Shown here piece by piece: positions 1 through 10,065 of a DNA stretch of 64,000 bases. The position numbers and the translations under genes are program-made. Numbering within the stretch: the first letter of the stretch is position 1; every line of letters starts with the position of its first letter. This DNA comes from Sepioteuthis lessoniana (taxonomy: Eukaryota; Mollusca; Cephalopoda; Myopsida; Loliginidae), in the NCBI GenBank assembly GCA_963585895.1, contig CAUZXS010002419.1:86742-150741 (forward strand), read 5' to 3'. A model generated the notes under the pieces. It was not told the DNA's origin. It did not search any database and was given only the letters and a program-made list of their open reading frames with translations.

Positions 1-186
1 CCGCTTTTCAATGACTACTACATCGAGGTGTAAGGGAGGGTGCTACTCCTTACCCTGGATTGCTCCACTTACTCTTGATCCATATCTTATAATGCTATAT
101 TTTAAGCAAGGAGGCATCAAATACCATTTTTTGAGTCTTTGGTATGACTTGACCTGGGATTAAACCCCATTTTCCCAAACCGTTAG
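1..186 (-). mobile_element. SINE-A copy, cut by window edge and 5'-truncated
   Basis: Minus-strand copy of the tRNA-derived SINE best seen at 26160-26428. It matches the body (the GAGTCAAAAAATGG-like motif appears as CCATTTTTTGAGTC) but stops just inside the B-box region (GGTTTAATCCC-type sequence around 160-180), so the A box is missing. The 3' end lies outside the window. Confidence 0.85.
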
Positions 187-374
187 GAAATAACATGAAA
201 ACATTTTTTAGCAACATTAGATACCTCTGCTAAATAATATTTTCAAGATCTGGGAATAGAAAAGAAGGAAAATGTTTAATGTTTAACACTCTGGATATAG
301 TTTTCTTGTGGATATATGTAAAACAAATATGTATTTAATAAACCCTTCCTCTATGGGCAGGAAGTGACACAAGG

Positions 375-410
<36 letters not shown>

Positions 411-1754
411 CTAAGCAGAGTAAAGCTCGTTTGAATTCAGTTTTCATTCTCTTAGATTGGTTGCTGTACAAAAGCTAAAAAGCCTAATTTGCCAAACTAT
501 TTACCGATAGTTCGGAGAAAACAGATGGATTTATATTTTTCCCTTGATTATTTATTAGCTTGAAATGAAATGCAAAGAGTCTCATACAGGATTTAGACTT
601 TGTTTGATGATTTCCTTTCCAAGATGATAATCATTATGTTAATTATGCTTCCACTTTATGTAAAGTTCTACTTGTGTAAAAGAAGTATGACTTTTCTATA
701 CCACTTGTGGACATACTGTGTTCATGTTTGAGTTTAAAAATTTCTTGATCTGAATACATTCCAATTTGTCTCAGTGTATTTAGAACAGCAAAACCTAGTC
801 AAGACTTATGAAGAATTTGAAAATGCTTAAGTTAGCATTTGACTGGTAATCAAGGTTTAAAGTTCCCTTCCCTTGAGTATTATGAATCAAAAACATTTAA
901 TTGATGTGACTTTTGTAAACTTTGCAGACATATATTGGGTGTTACTTTTAAGCCTTGAAATATTGTGAAATTCTAAAGAAGAAATGAACGCAAAATTTAC
1001 GTATATTCAATTAACCCATTTCCTGCCGCATTTTCCAATTTTTGATGCCAAATTTTCTTGCAAAAAGTAACAGGTTTAAAAATGCAAGTATTAAATTTAA
1101 CTACAGTTGCACAAGGGATGATGATGCCCTATAAAAATTGCAATTGGTATTTTCCTTTATAGGTGGAAAATAAGAAACAGAAAATAGTGCATTTGATCAT
1201 ATTTGCTCTAGGAAAAGTGCTAGAAGTTGACTACATTTTCTCAAGACTATGAAATGGTTGATAGCAATATTTTATTCAAAATATGAAACAAATGACAAAA
1301 AAAGGTTTTATAAAGGTTAAGGAAGTTTGACTATAGATTTTTAGGGTTTGTAAGATTATTAGATAAAATTAGGTAATAATGTCTTTTAGAGACAAGAGTT
1401 TATAAATATGCTGGGTTATATCACAACTTTGATTCTTTTATTTTCTTTTATATTTCTTACTTTATTCTTTCTAAGCTCTTGGTGATAAATGAATTTGGCA
1501 TCCTTGATAAAAGTTTAGATGTAATCGTACTGTATAAGCTAAATAACTATTTAACAATGTAGCAAGCTCATGATTTCAATTTTAACCTCATTTGAAGGAC
1601 AAATAATATTGAATTTGTTCCCTCCAATCAATCAATACCTCTAGTCTGTTAAGCTATATCTCAACTTGAACCAACTTACATTAAAATGACAGATTTAAAA
1701 ATAATTTAAGGTTTTTAATTTGAATCCAGGTAATTATACTTAGGATATACCTTA
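187..1754. other. No gene or known element recognised
   Basis: AT-rich sequence with stops in all frames. A 32-base poly-T tract lies at 379-410. I see no long reading frame, tRNA-like box or element end. Confidence 0.6.
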
Positions 1755-2905
1755 TGAGAATACCTGTTAGCCATTTGTGGTGACCCGTAATGCTCAAGGA
1801 CAGAATCTTAGTGCCCGAGTAGTCCTTGACCTAGCAACCAAATAGTCAAGTAACTTGTAATACACCACTTTAGCCCTTACTGGGCTAGACTAGCAATTGA
1901 AGAGACAAATCTGATCAAATGGCTGGTCATGTCAATTCCTTGCACCTGATATGATTGTACCGACAGTATTGTTCAAATTGCTCTTGTGGCAAATGAATAC
2001 CCAACCCTATTTCATCTTATAGGTGCTAGAAGGCAGTGGCTGAAGGTCAACTGCATTGAGAGAATAAGACTTTGACCACTGTTAAATTGTACAGTATTTA
2101 AATACTGCCTACTGAAAACTTGAAATTGGCAGACTTGAAATCCTTTTCCTGACTATAGAGTCCAACTTGTGTTAGGAATTTAGGTGATGGAGCATAGGAC
2201 CAACAAAACAAACACTTACGGCTTTTTCAAGAAACAAAGCAAAATCTCTCTGAATTGGATTCAGAAAATGAAACAATTTCTAAGATTTATTGAACTAGAA
2301 TCATTGGAAAAACAACTTGGTTGGCTAAATTGTCTTTATTTTTGAAAGAAAAAAAAATCACCTGTATAAACTCTTGAACTGTTAAGAAGATAAGGAGCAA
2401 CAATTTACTTGTGGAAGTAGACAACCAAAAACATCTCCAATCTGTCCACCAAAAACCATTAAAGATTAAAAAAATGATTGAACAAGACCATACAAACAAA
2501 AACAATGCAACCCCCAAGGATCAACCTAATCCCCAATCCAATGGTGTAGAAAGTATGGATATTGAAACTGACAACATAGTTGCAAATCTCAATCAAGCAG
2601 ATATATATATAAGAAAAGCAATCTGAAAGCAATCAGTATTTACACAAAAATATAAATGTGTATAATTGTTTTTTTTATTTTCTAGTGATTGAACTATGTG
2701 CAAATTAATGATTTGTTAAATAGAATTATTAATGTTGGATAACAATACTTGAAACCATTTAACTGAGTGCAAACACATGATCTATTGCTTGTTTAAAAAT
2801 AGTTACCAGCAAACTATTTGCTTACAAATCATAATTTGGCATTAAATAATCCACAGAGGTTGATATGCCATAAAACACAACCAAACCAATGTGTTCGTGG
2901 TTTTA
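1755..2905 (+). mobile_element. Internally deleted Nimb LINE derivative with SINE-C-like 3' end
   Basis: Positions ~1760-1940 match the 5' leader of the LINE at 46343-51825 (LINE positions ~46410-46590), including CACCACTTTAGCCCTTACTGG. Positions ~2210-2320 still resemble the start of the LINE ORF1 region. A reading frame at 2411-2626 ends with SMDIETD, similar to SMETEID near the end of LINE ORF1. EN, RT and RNase H are absent. The 3' part (2640-2905) instead carries SINE-C units (TTGAAACCATTTAACTG) and ends with the shared hairpin tail at about 2848-2895. Seen: the two homologies. Inferred: a non-autonomous element keeping only the LINE ends. It is diverged and old. Confidence 0.7.
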
Positions 2906-3032
2906 GAAGTCTAGTCAAAGTGGAATCAACCTATTGAGGGGTAGTCAAATTATTTAACACGCAAAAATAAACTGATGGATATTCACCAATCAGACATAAG
3001 CAAAATACTGCTCTGCTTTTTCCACCTCAAAC

Positions 3033-3966
3033 TTAGTTTCTTATATGCTCATTAAATCTCGCCACTTCACGTGGGTTTATCACATTCTCCTCCATAAAAT
3101 AAGTCACACCTCTTGCGTCCTTTTCTTCTTCTGGTTTCCGCATGCAAGAGAGAGCACATCTTCTATTTCTTTGAGGTAAGATTGTTTGTGGCATTACTAC
3201 TACACTCCCCCTGATCCTATGATCGCACATGAAACATTCGGGAGGTGGTCTTTTGCGCCGTGTGCTTCTTCGTGGTAGTATAGTCACTTGGTCTTCATTA
3301 GAAGTGTTATTGGAAGAGGCATCACCTGCATTTGTGCTGGGTGCTTGTTCACACAGTCTCTCTCTGATGGTTACAAATCTTTCACTTGCATCCTCTGAAA
3401 CCATGTCAGAACAGACCGTCGGCTGGCCTGGTCCCACTATGGGCCGCAGATCTTTCACATGGTGTGGCATTCTGTTGACCGTTCTGTACACTGGTAATTC
3501 CGGTCACACGTCCCACTTTATATTTTGTGGTACATCGTCCATGTGGAGTCTTTACCTATACTCGGTCACCCGGTTTGAAAACGGCCTGCTGTTGATTATG
3601 TGTCGGCGCTGGTGTTCCATTGATTCCTTTCAGTCGTATGCGGTACCGATAGACCATATTGGCTGGTGCTGTAGCAGAGGATACGTCATCCTTTGGCATG
3701 ACGTTGTACCAGTATACTGCTTCTGGTATAGTACACTGTTTTCTGGCGGCGATCCTTTTTACAGTTCTGTGACATCGCTCAATGATGCCATTACCAGAGG
3801 GGATGTATGCACAGCAGAATCGAAGTCGGACTCTCCACTCATTTAGAAAGGTTTTAAGCAGGCTGCTCCGAAAGGCAGTGTCATTATCTGTCAGAATCAC
3901 TGTCGGCGGGCCCCGCTCATAAAAGAGCACCTTCAGCTGGTTGATTACACTTGTCGAGGAAGACAT
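3033..3966 (-). pseudogene. Gypsy integrase catalytic core and C-terminal tail (relic)
   Basis: Integrase inserts retroelement cDNA into the host chromosome. The 136-codon frame at 3966-3556 holds the second catalytic Asp in LTDNDTAF and the catalytic Glu in SGNGIIERCHR, followed by an AVYWYN segment typical of this lineage and a PGDRV motif. A second frame (3491-3033) continues with HHVKDLRP, a low-complexity linker, an RRSTRRKRPPPEC basic patch and a CDH motif. The two frames are separated by a stop and frameshift near 3500-3555. I see no chromodomain. The first Asp of the DDE triad lies upstream in another fragment (4495-4256). Confidence 0.85.
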
Positions 3967-4330
3967 CGCCAGATGGCAAACCGAGCGGGGCCGCAGTCGA
4001 TCACCGTCAAAAAATGGGACCCATTACAATGGGTAATATCCATCTGGTGGCGATCCTTTTTACAGTTCTGTGACATCGCTCGATGATGCCGTTACCAGAA
4101 GGGATGTATGCACAACGGAATCAAAGTCAGACTCTCCACTCATTTAGAAAGGCAGTGTCATTATCTGTCAGAATCTCTGTTGGTGGGCCCCGCTCATAGA
4201 AGAGTGCCTTCAGCTGATTGATGACATTTGTCGCATCTTGTCAAGGAAGACGTCGTCAGATGGCAAACCGAGCGGGGCCGCAGTCAATCACCATCAAAAA
4301 ATGGGACCCGTTACAATGGGTAATATCCAT
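3743..4330 (-). repeat. Direct tandem duplication of the integrase core segment
   Basis: Copy 1 (3743-4043, 301 bp) and copy 2 (4044-4330, 287 bp) abut exactly, both running from CTGGNGGCGATCC to GGGTAATATCCAT. They differ at many sites; copy 2 lacks ~23 bp present in copy 1 (around 3850-3872) and has a ~9-bp insertion near 4233. The Glu motif of the integrase is therefore present twice. The divergence means the duplication is old or the copies came from different family members. Confidence 0.9.
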
Positions 4331-4510
4331 CGCTACCTGGTGCCATGTTTGGTTAACATTCAAAGCCCTCTTTGACCAGTGCACGGGTGCTGGATCGATC
4401 GACTGACACTCTTCACATTCTCTGACGACGGTTTTCACTGCGGCCTTAGAGACTCCAGGGACAATCTGTTTCACAAAATAAAGTGTCCACCGCACACCAG
4501 GATGACCGCT
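4256..4510 (-). pseudogene. Gypsy integrase zinc-binding end and first catalytic Asp
   Basis: The frame 4495-4256 reads CEECQ (the two Cys of the HHCC zinc site) and MDITH, whose Asp is the first residue of the D,D,E triad, then DCGPARF. The upstream His pair is lost at the deletion point beside the gag fragment. It is disconnected from the rest of the core by the tandem duplication. Confidence 0.8.
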
Positions 4511-4551
4511 TTGTCAGTGAACTATCTTGATCTGGTCAAGCCCAACTGAGC

Positions 4552-4773
4552 TCACGGATGCAGTGCGGGCAGGTTGCACAGGCCCAGTGTTCCTGGACAC
4601 CTCAATGCGACATATCCTTGTTGTTGGCACTGATAACAGCGTATCTCCGGGAGCGGTCTTCGTGATTTGCCCCCGGGCTGCCGACAGTCTCTGGCAAAGT
4701 GATTGGGACCTCCACACTTGTAGCACTGCACTGCGACTGCATTCAGCTTGTCGGGGGTTGAAGGTGGGGCCAT
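4552..4773 (-). pseudogene. Gypsy gag nucleocapsid zinc knuckles
   Basis: Two CCHC-type zinc knuckles, which bind the element RNA during packaging. The first, CYKCGGPNHFARDC, has the canonical C-x2-C-x4-H-x4-C spacing. In the second, CYQCQQQGYVALRC, the zinc-ligand His is Tyr, so the knuckle is probably dead. The frame opens at the edge of homology (the rest of gag is absent) and runs straight toward the integrase remnant, showing the internal deletion. Confidence 0.85.
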
Positions 4774-5521
4774 AGGTACACGAGGAAGATGTGTAAGTTA
4801 ATAAATGCCATTGAGAGTTTGTTTATTTTCCCTTGGTAGCCATTGTTTATATGATAAAAGTAAATACAATACATTTTTTGTTTAATTTTATATAGATTGG
4901 AAAAAGTTGTTGGGAGAGTGTCCTAACTTTGATTTCTGGCTAGGAAATTTTCAGTTAGATGTGGTATTTTATATAGTTGCAAGAAAGAAAAGTTGGGTGT
5001 GTGTGTGTGTTTTTTTTTTTTTTTTTTTTTTTTTTAGAGAAAAATCATTTTATTTTTTTATTTTATTTTTTCAAAATTATTTTAATCTATTTTCTTATAA
5101 GAAATATTTATTGAGTGACACAGTCACTCAATAAATAACCATTTTTAGTCCATCAAGGAACAGGTAGGAAACAAAGCTCCCATTGCTTAAGAAACTTTTA
5201 AATCAACAGTTCATTCTGTTGTTAATTTTATCTGAAATTGAGTTTGCTTCAACCTTTTTATGCAAATTTGCATGGCTTTATAAGATCATGTGATGCAATT
5301 TTTATTGTAAGAGCACTTGTGATGCCTAGTTTGCTCTTCTATTGAACCATGGCTGGGAGAAAAAAAAGATGGATCTATGCCTTGCCTAAAGGCATTGGCA
5401 AATGGAGGCAATTAAAGATAGCCTTGTACAGAATTTGAACTTGGCTTGCTGAGTTTATTTTCTTTGATAAACAATATGCCTCCACACTTCTATATACATA
5501 CTCATGCCTTCACTCCCCCAC

Positions 5522-5548
5522 CTATATATATATATATATATATATATA
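5522..5548. repeat. (TA)n microsatellite
   Basis: Uninterrupted TA dinucleotide run of about 13 units. Confidence 0.97.
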
Positions 5549-5614
5549 GGGGATATGGGATGATTTTAAATTCATTGCCCTTATTAAAAAATTCATTGAT
5601 ATGCCATTTGGGGG

Positions 5615-5669
<55 letters not shown>
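5615..5669. repeat. (GT)n(TA)n compound microsatellite
   Basis: Short GT run passing directly into a TA run of over 20 units. The same GT-to-TA compound form recurs at 57675-57726. Confidence 0.97.
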
Positions 5670-5674
<5 letters not shown>

Positions 5675-5957
5675 ATAAAATTGAAAGAAAAAATTCAGGT
5701 TTATGATGACCTTATATATAACTTTAAGTTATTTGCTAAGCAATGCTTAGCCCGGCACAAAGTAATAGTCACCCATTTAAGTACTGGTAAGGCTCATCAT
5801 TTTGGCAATCCTATGAGAACTGGTCCTTAGAGAATGACTTGTTTCATTTGACCAATATACTTAAAATGCTCTTAGAGAATAAAGCTTTTTTTTGTCCAAC
5901 TTTCAACTAATTTATAATTTTGTGGGGGAAGTGTCTGTGTTTTTACAGAAAACCATT

Positions 5958-6222
5958 TAAAAAAAAGTAGTCAACTGTAGTCAAGGGTGACTCGAAAGCT
6001 TGCTTTTCAATAGCTACTACACTGAGGTGTAGCGGAGGGTGCTACTCTATTCCCTGGATTGCTCTACTTTATCCTTGATACATACCTTATAATGCTGAGT
6101 GTTAAGTAAAGTGGCATCAAGTACCATTTTTTTGAGTCTTTGATATGACTTGACCTGGGAATGAACCCCGGTCTCCCGGACCATCTGCGAACACTATAAC
6201 CATTAGACCAATGGCCTGGTTT
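5958..6222 (-). mobile_element. SINE-A copy, near full length
   Basis: Minus-strand copy of the tRNA-derived SINE. At the right end, the complement of a B box (GGAATGAACCCCG region, ~6160) and of an A box (ACCATTAGACCAATGGCC, ~6203-6220) are present. The left end carries the conserved 3' tail (TAGTCAAGGGTGACTCGAAAGC). Confidence 0.88.
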
Positions 6223-7239
6223 TTAAAACCATTTTTAAAACTTTCAAATTCTTGACATAACATTATTTACTTCTGTAACAAGATAAGTATGAAATGCTAA
6301 AGAATCTTTCACTTAAATAGAAGCATCAGTATCCTCGTGGACAGTTATTACAAGAACCCTTCTGTTTTGCAGTTCTATTTAATATGTTAAGAGATAGAGA
6401 ACTGCTTCTAACATGTTTGAGGGTGACTTAGGATTTAATAAGTCCAGGATGTTCAATGTAATGTCATGTCTTCTTTTCTCTCATACTCCATATGTGTAGG
6501 TGGGAACTTTTTTTGTTGTTAGACTATCATTTCTGTTTATCTTAGAAAGAAACATTTTTAGATGGCTTAATAAATTGTGTCATTTTTAACTGAAGAACTT
6601 TTTGACCCTGTTAAGATAATATCTCCCTGCATAACTTTATTTACAGAAAAATAAAGGTGAGGTATTTTTTTTATCTATTTTGAAAATATTTTTTAGCAAA
6701 GGACTATTGTGACCCATTGTTATACTGGTTGGTTTGAAAGTCTGCCATAGTTGATTTTATAAGTAGATTATGCGTAAAATTAAGATGTTTGCAATAAGTA
6801 TAGGCGAGTATATTATATATAATCTATATCTAATAATTAGGAAGACTGTCTTTTATAGATGGCTGAATAGTTGGAAAAATTTTTATAGTAAAATCATTTG
6901 TGATGCATTTTTTTCATTATTGTGAAGTCATTTGCAATACATTTCTTTTTATAATAAAATTATAATGATTTTTATAGTAGAAATAATAATAGATCTATAT
7001 CAATAAAGGGGAATAGTTAGCTTATCTTCCCTATATGGACAGCCAAGTAGTTTGTTGTAAAGTTACCAAATTTGGTAGACATTCTTAATGGATTGATGGA
7101 AAGTTTTAACACAAAAAATGTTTGGAAAAAATGATTCAGATTATGAGGGTCAATAATAAACAGGAAGCCTTGTTGATGTAGGACATAACTAATTAGATAG
7201 AATTTAAATTTCTAAACTTCAAAAGAAAAAAAAATGTTT
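6223..7239. other. No gene or element recognised
   Basis: Very AT-rich, stops in all frames, no recognisable motif. Confidence 0.55.
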
Positions 7240-7545
7240 TACTAAAATAATTATTCCCATTTAATTAAGCTTTACCGATTAAGTTTATTGGCAGTTCTCC
7301 AAGCTGAAGATGTTAAATAATTAAATAGCATTGTTGTTTAGTTAGGACTAACATTCTGGAAAAAATAAGCATTAAATTGATAACTCTCTTAAATATCACT
7401 CATCTAGATTAAAAAATTGAATTTTTTCATTGAACAATATTAACTTCATTAAAGATATAACTGGTAAATCTCTTTTCTATGATTTGGATTTAACTTTTAT
7501 AATAACAATTATTGTTTGTAACCAAATGGGTTAAATTTTTATTTT
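7240..7545 (+). repeat. Anonymous dispersed repeat E, copy 1
   Basis: Resembles 35690-36120 and 40630-40980. All three share ATTAAGTTTAT-GGTAGTTCTTCAA-CTGAAGATGT-AAATAATTA-ATAGCATT, interrupted by small indels. Non-coding, no terminal structure found. Probably a non-autonomous element. Confidence 0.6.
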
Positions 7546-8619
7546 TTAAAATTTTTATTGACAATGAAAATTTAAGAAATAATTAACTATGATCTAAATC
7601 TTAACTTCTCAGATGGATACTTCAATTAGTGTTATATAATCAGTTTCTTTAATGCAATGGCCTGCAAAACAGTATTACAAGCCATTGCCAATAACTTTTC
7701 TTTATGTGGGCTTGTAACTGATGTGAGCTCGAGTCCTCATCTTGGTTGCTTGTCACAGTTCAGCCATTGCACTGTGTGTTGTATTTGATAAAGTTCTCAG
7801 AATTTCAAGCTAAACTGGTTATCTAATTTACAAATGTTGACTTTCTGTTCTGCTGTCCATGTTGGGTGATATTGTCTATTAATTAATTTTTAAAAGATAT
7901 TTTTTTTATTTTTTTAGATGTTGTTGTTGTAATAATAATAATAATAATAATATTCCTTTATACTTACATTCACAATCTAAATAAGAATAAATTTCACTCT
8001 GTTTTCTTTTTAATAACATCCAAATGTACAAAAGCTATCCATATTCATTTTCCCAACAACTAACCACAGAAAATTCTAAATAAGTACCGCCACCCCCCAT
8101 ACCCCCATTCACAAGCTTGTGGATACCTCGTGTTTTGTAATAGTTAACAAGTTAGGCTAGCAGACTATTGATAGTGAGTTTGATTCTTACTGAGTGCCCT
8201 ATGACAAATTACATTAGACATCATTCTGTGACAACAAAGAAACAAATAATTGCCATGAGAGCTCAGTTTGCAAACATCAGCTGCTCAGTCATTAATGTGA
8301 GTTCAAATCCTACTGAGAACTTATCCTATATTATTTCCAATTTTGTTGGATTTTTTGGTGGGTGGGTGGTTGGTTTTAGGACAATTTCATAGCAGAGTAT
8401 GCATTTTCAGTGTTTTTTTTCTCTACATTTTTTAGGATTTGGGTTGGGCTTGTTAACTTAAATATAAAACTAGGGCAATGTTCTATATTGTGCTGTACTA
8501 TAGTAAATGTAGAGCTTTGAACAAGGGAAGTATATAGTGTGTTTATACAAATCTAGAATAGGCATATGCTCAAGTTGCTATGAATCTCAACTAAGAAAGT
8601 TACTTGTCCAGATATCTTG
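7546..8619. other. Non-coding, with two possible tRNA-SINE head relics
   Basis: A TAA microsatellite lies at 7931-7952. Around 8145-8215 a tRNA-like segment has GTTAGGCTAGCAGACTA (A-box-like) and GAGTTTGATTCTTAC (B-box-like). A similar B-box-like motif, GAGTTCAAATCCTAC, is at about 8299-8313. These may be eroded SINE heads. No coding potential recognised. Confidence 0.4.
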
Positions 8620-9430
8620 CTGAGAAAATATCTGCAGTAATATACAAAAGAAATTATATTAAAATGTAATACATGTACCTTCCAAATAAAAGTAACTTTC
8701 AGATATCCTATTTTAACTGAACAATTAAATTTTAGTTCCAAAAATCATTTATTTGTAATTAACTAAGTCACCTTCTTCCTAATGGTTGGGAAGGGAAAGA
8801 CTTAAGAAATATGGTAGATTGAAGATGTAATTTTTAAATGTCACTGTTCAATAAAAAAAAAAAAAAATGAAACAAATGACTGGAACCTCTTATCTGGGTG
8901 AAGAATATAAATATCAAATTTTTCTTATAATATTTTTGCATATTACTGCAGATATTTTCTTTATTGAACTTAAGAAAACATCAAGTAACACTACCTATGT
9001 CTCATAATAAATGTTAGATTTGTATATAAATTTTATACATTAAATGTAATAACTATTATGGGACAAAGGTGGTCATTATCTACTATTTCTCTCCCATAAT
9101 AGGTGTTAGATTTGTATATAAATTTCAGGTATTTGTCTAGAATATCCCTCTGCAGAAATGTCTGCAGTAATTTACAAAAACCCCCCAAAGAAAACAAATG
9201 TAATTTACCATCCAGATAAAAGTAAATTTCAGTCATTTGCTTAATTTTTTCCCCCTGATCAATTCCAATTCCTTAATGATATTTTAAACTAGCAATGATT
9301 CAGATATTTGCCATATTTCTTTAGTCTTTCCCTTCACCAACCACAAATATGGCATTGACTTATGATGGATGGCAGGATTGTAATTTTGGAATTTTACTAA
9401 CCTGTAAATGAAGCAAATGACTGAAACCTA
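8620..9430. repeat. Anonymous repeat F with internal duplications
   Basis: Several segments occur twice: TCTGCAGTAAT-TACAAAA followed by CATCCAAATAAAAGTAA-TTTCAG (8630-8705 and 9160-9235), TTAGATTTGTATATAAATTT (9013-9032 and 9107-9126), and CAAATGACTG-AACCT-TTATCTGG (8873-8898 and 9415-9442). The copies are imperfect. Non-coding; a weaker relative is near 17835-17880. Confidence 0.6.
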
Positions 9431-9729
9431 CTTTTATCTGGATGGTGGATAACAATTTTATGTAGTTTTTTGTACATTAAATAAGTTTAAATAGTATAAT
9501 ATAGTAAATATACAATTTATAATTAAACAATGGGTTGTCCCAAGAGGGAACATTTTGTGTTCTTTCAGAATAATGAAAATATTGCATTAAAAATTGTATT
9601 ATATTGTTGTGATTGAATAGGTCTTCATGTTCATAATGTCTACACAGATATTTAAGTATAAGGTCAATAATGTGTTTAGTGTTTATCTTAATTTTTCCTT
9701 TTCCATTTGAGGTAAATAATGAGTTATTT

Positions 9730-10065
9730 TATTGGAATTCTTAAGTTGAACTGCCATGCTGGTAAGAACAGAAGTGTTGCAAAGATTGATATTGATGAAT
9801 TGACTTTGAAAAAAGTAGAGTTGTATAAGAACAAAAATTACAGTTGCTATGATAAAGACTAATAATCAGAGGTTGTGAATTATATTTCAGTTGAGAACTT
9901 TGATCTGAATGTCAAGTTTCTTTATCCCAAAAAGCCTACTGCCCAGTTTCTTTAGTTGAGTTGAGATGATACCTGCTAGATTTCAATAAGTGACATAATC
10001 TATAAAGTTGAGTTACCATCATTTGGTAGTATTGCGTGATTTTATCACTTTCAATCTGATGACAT
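9730..10065 (+). pseudogene. Decayed coding relic, family not identified
   Basis: One frame reads through about 110 codons with protein-like composition: DELTLKKVELYK, then YDKD followed by two stops, then VVNYISVENFDLNVKFLYPK, then DDTC-stop-ISISDIIYKVELPS and FYHFQSDD. The stops fall where Trp or Arg would be natural (TGG to TAG/TGA/TAA, CGA to TGA), which is the pattern expected for decay of a real reading frame. The motif of a DD-x-C/W segment followed by I-x-x-I/V-x-x-P resembles a module I associate with transposon-encoded or transposon-derived proteins, but I cannot name it. It could also be a processed host pseudogene. Confidence 0.45.

Larger units (their letters stand above)
3030..4790 (-). 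mobile_element. Decayed Ty3/Gypsy retrotransposon, gag joined to integrase, no LTR seen
   Basis: On the minus strand the order is gag zinc knuckles (4773-4552), integrase zinc-binding region and first catalytic Asp (4495-4256), a duplicated integrase core (4330-3743), and integrase C-terminus plus tail (3966-3033). Protease, reverse transcriptase and RNase H are missing, so a deletion of over 2 kb must lie near 4510-4550. I see no LTR on either side. Its protein motifs resemble the Gypsy element at 59672-63678 (GNGI.ER, AVYWYN), so both belong to the same broad lineage. Region GC is clearly higher than the flanks. Confidence 0.88.
4800..5957. other. Non-coding stretch with simple repeats
   Basis: No gene seen. 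It contains a GT run followed by poly-T (about 4998-5034) and two TA-rich microsatellites described separately. A short inverted repeat, TTATTGAGTGACACAGTCACTCAATAA (two 11-12-bp arms), lies around 5107-5134. Confidence 0.6.

Noticed and set aside
283..471. Minus-strand 62-codon frame with a poly-Lys stretch
   Set aside because: The Lys run is just the poly-T tract read in reverse; no other protein-like features.
3229..3846. 205-codon plus-strand frame opposite the Gypsy integrase
   Set aside because: Antisense shadow; the minus strand has clear integrase motifs.
5446..5830. Frames with Ile-Tyr repeats
   Set aside because: They translate TA microsatellites; the same happens at 57555-57830.
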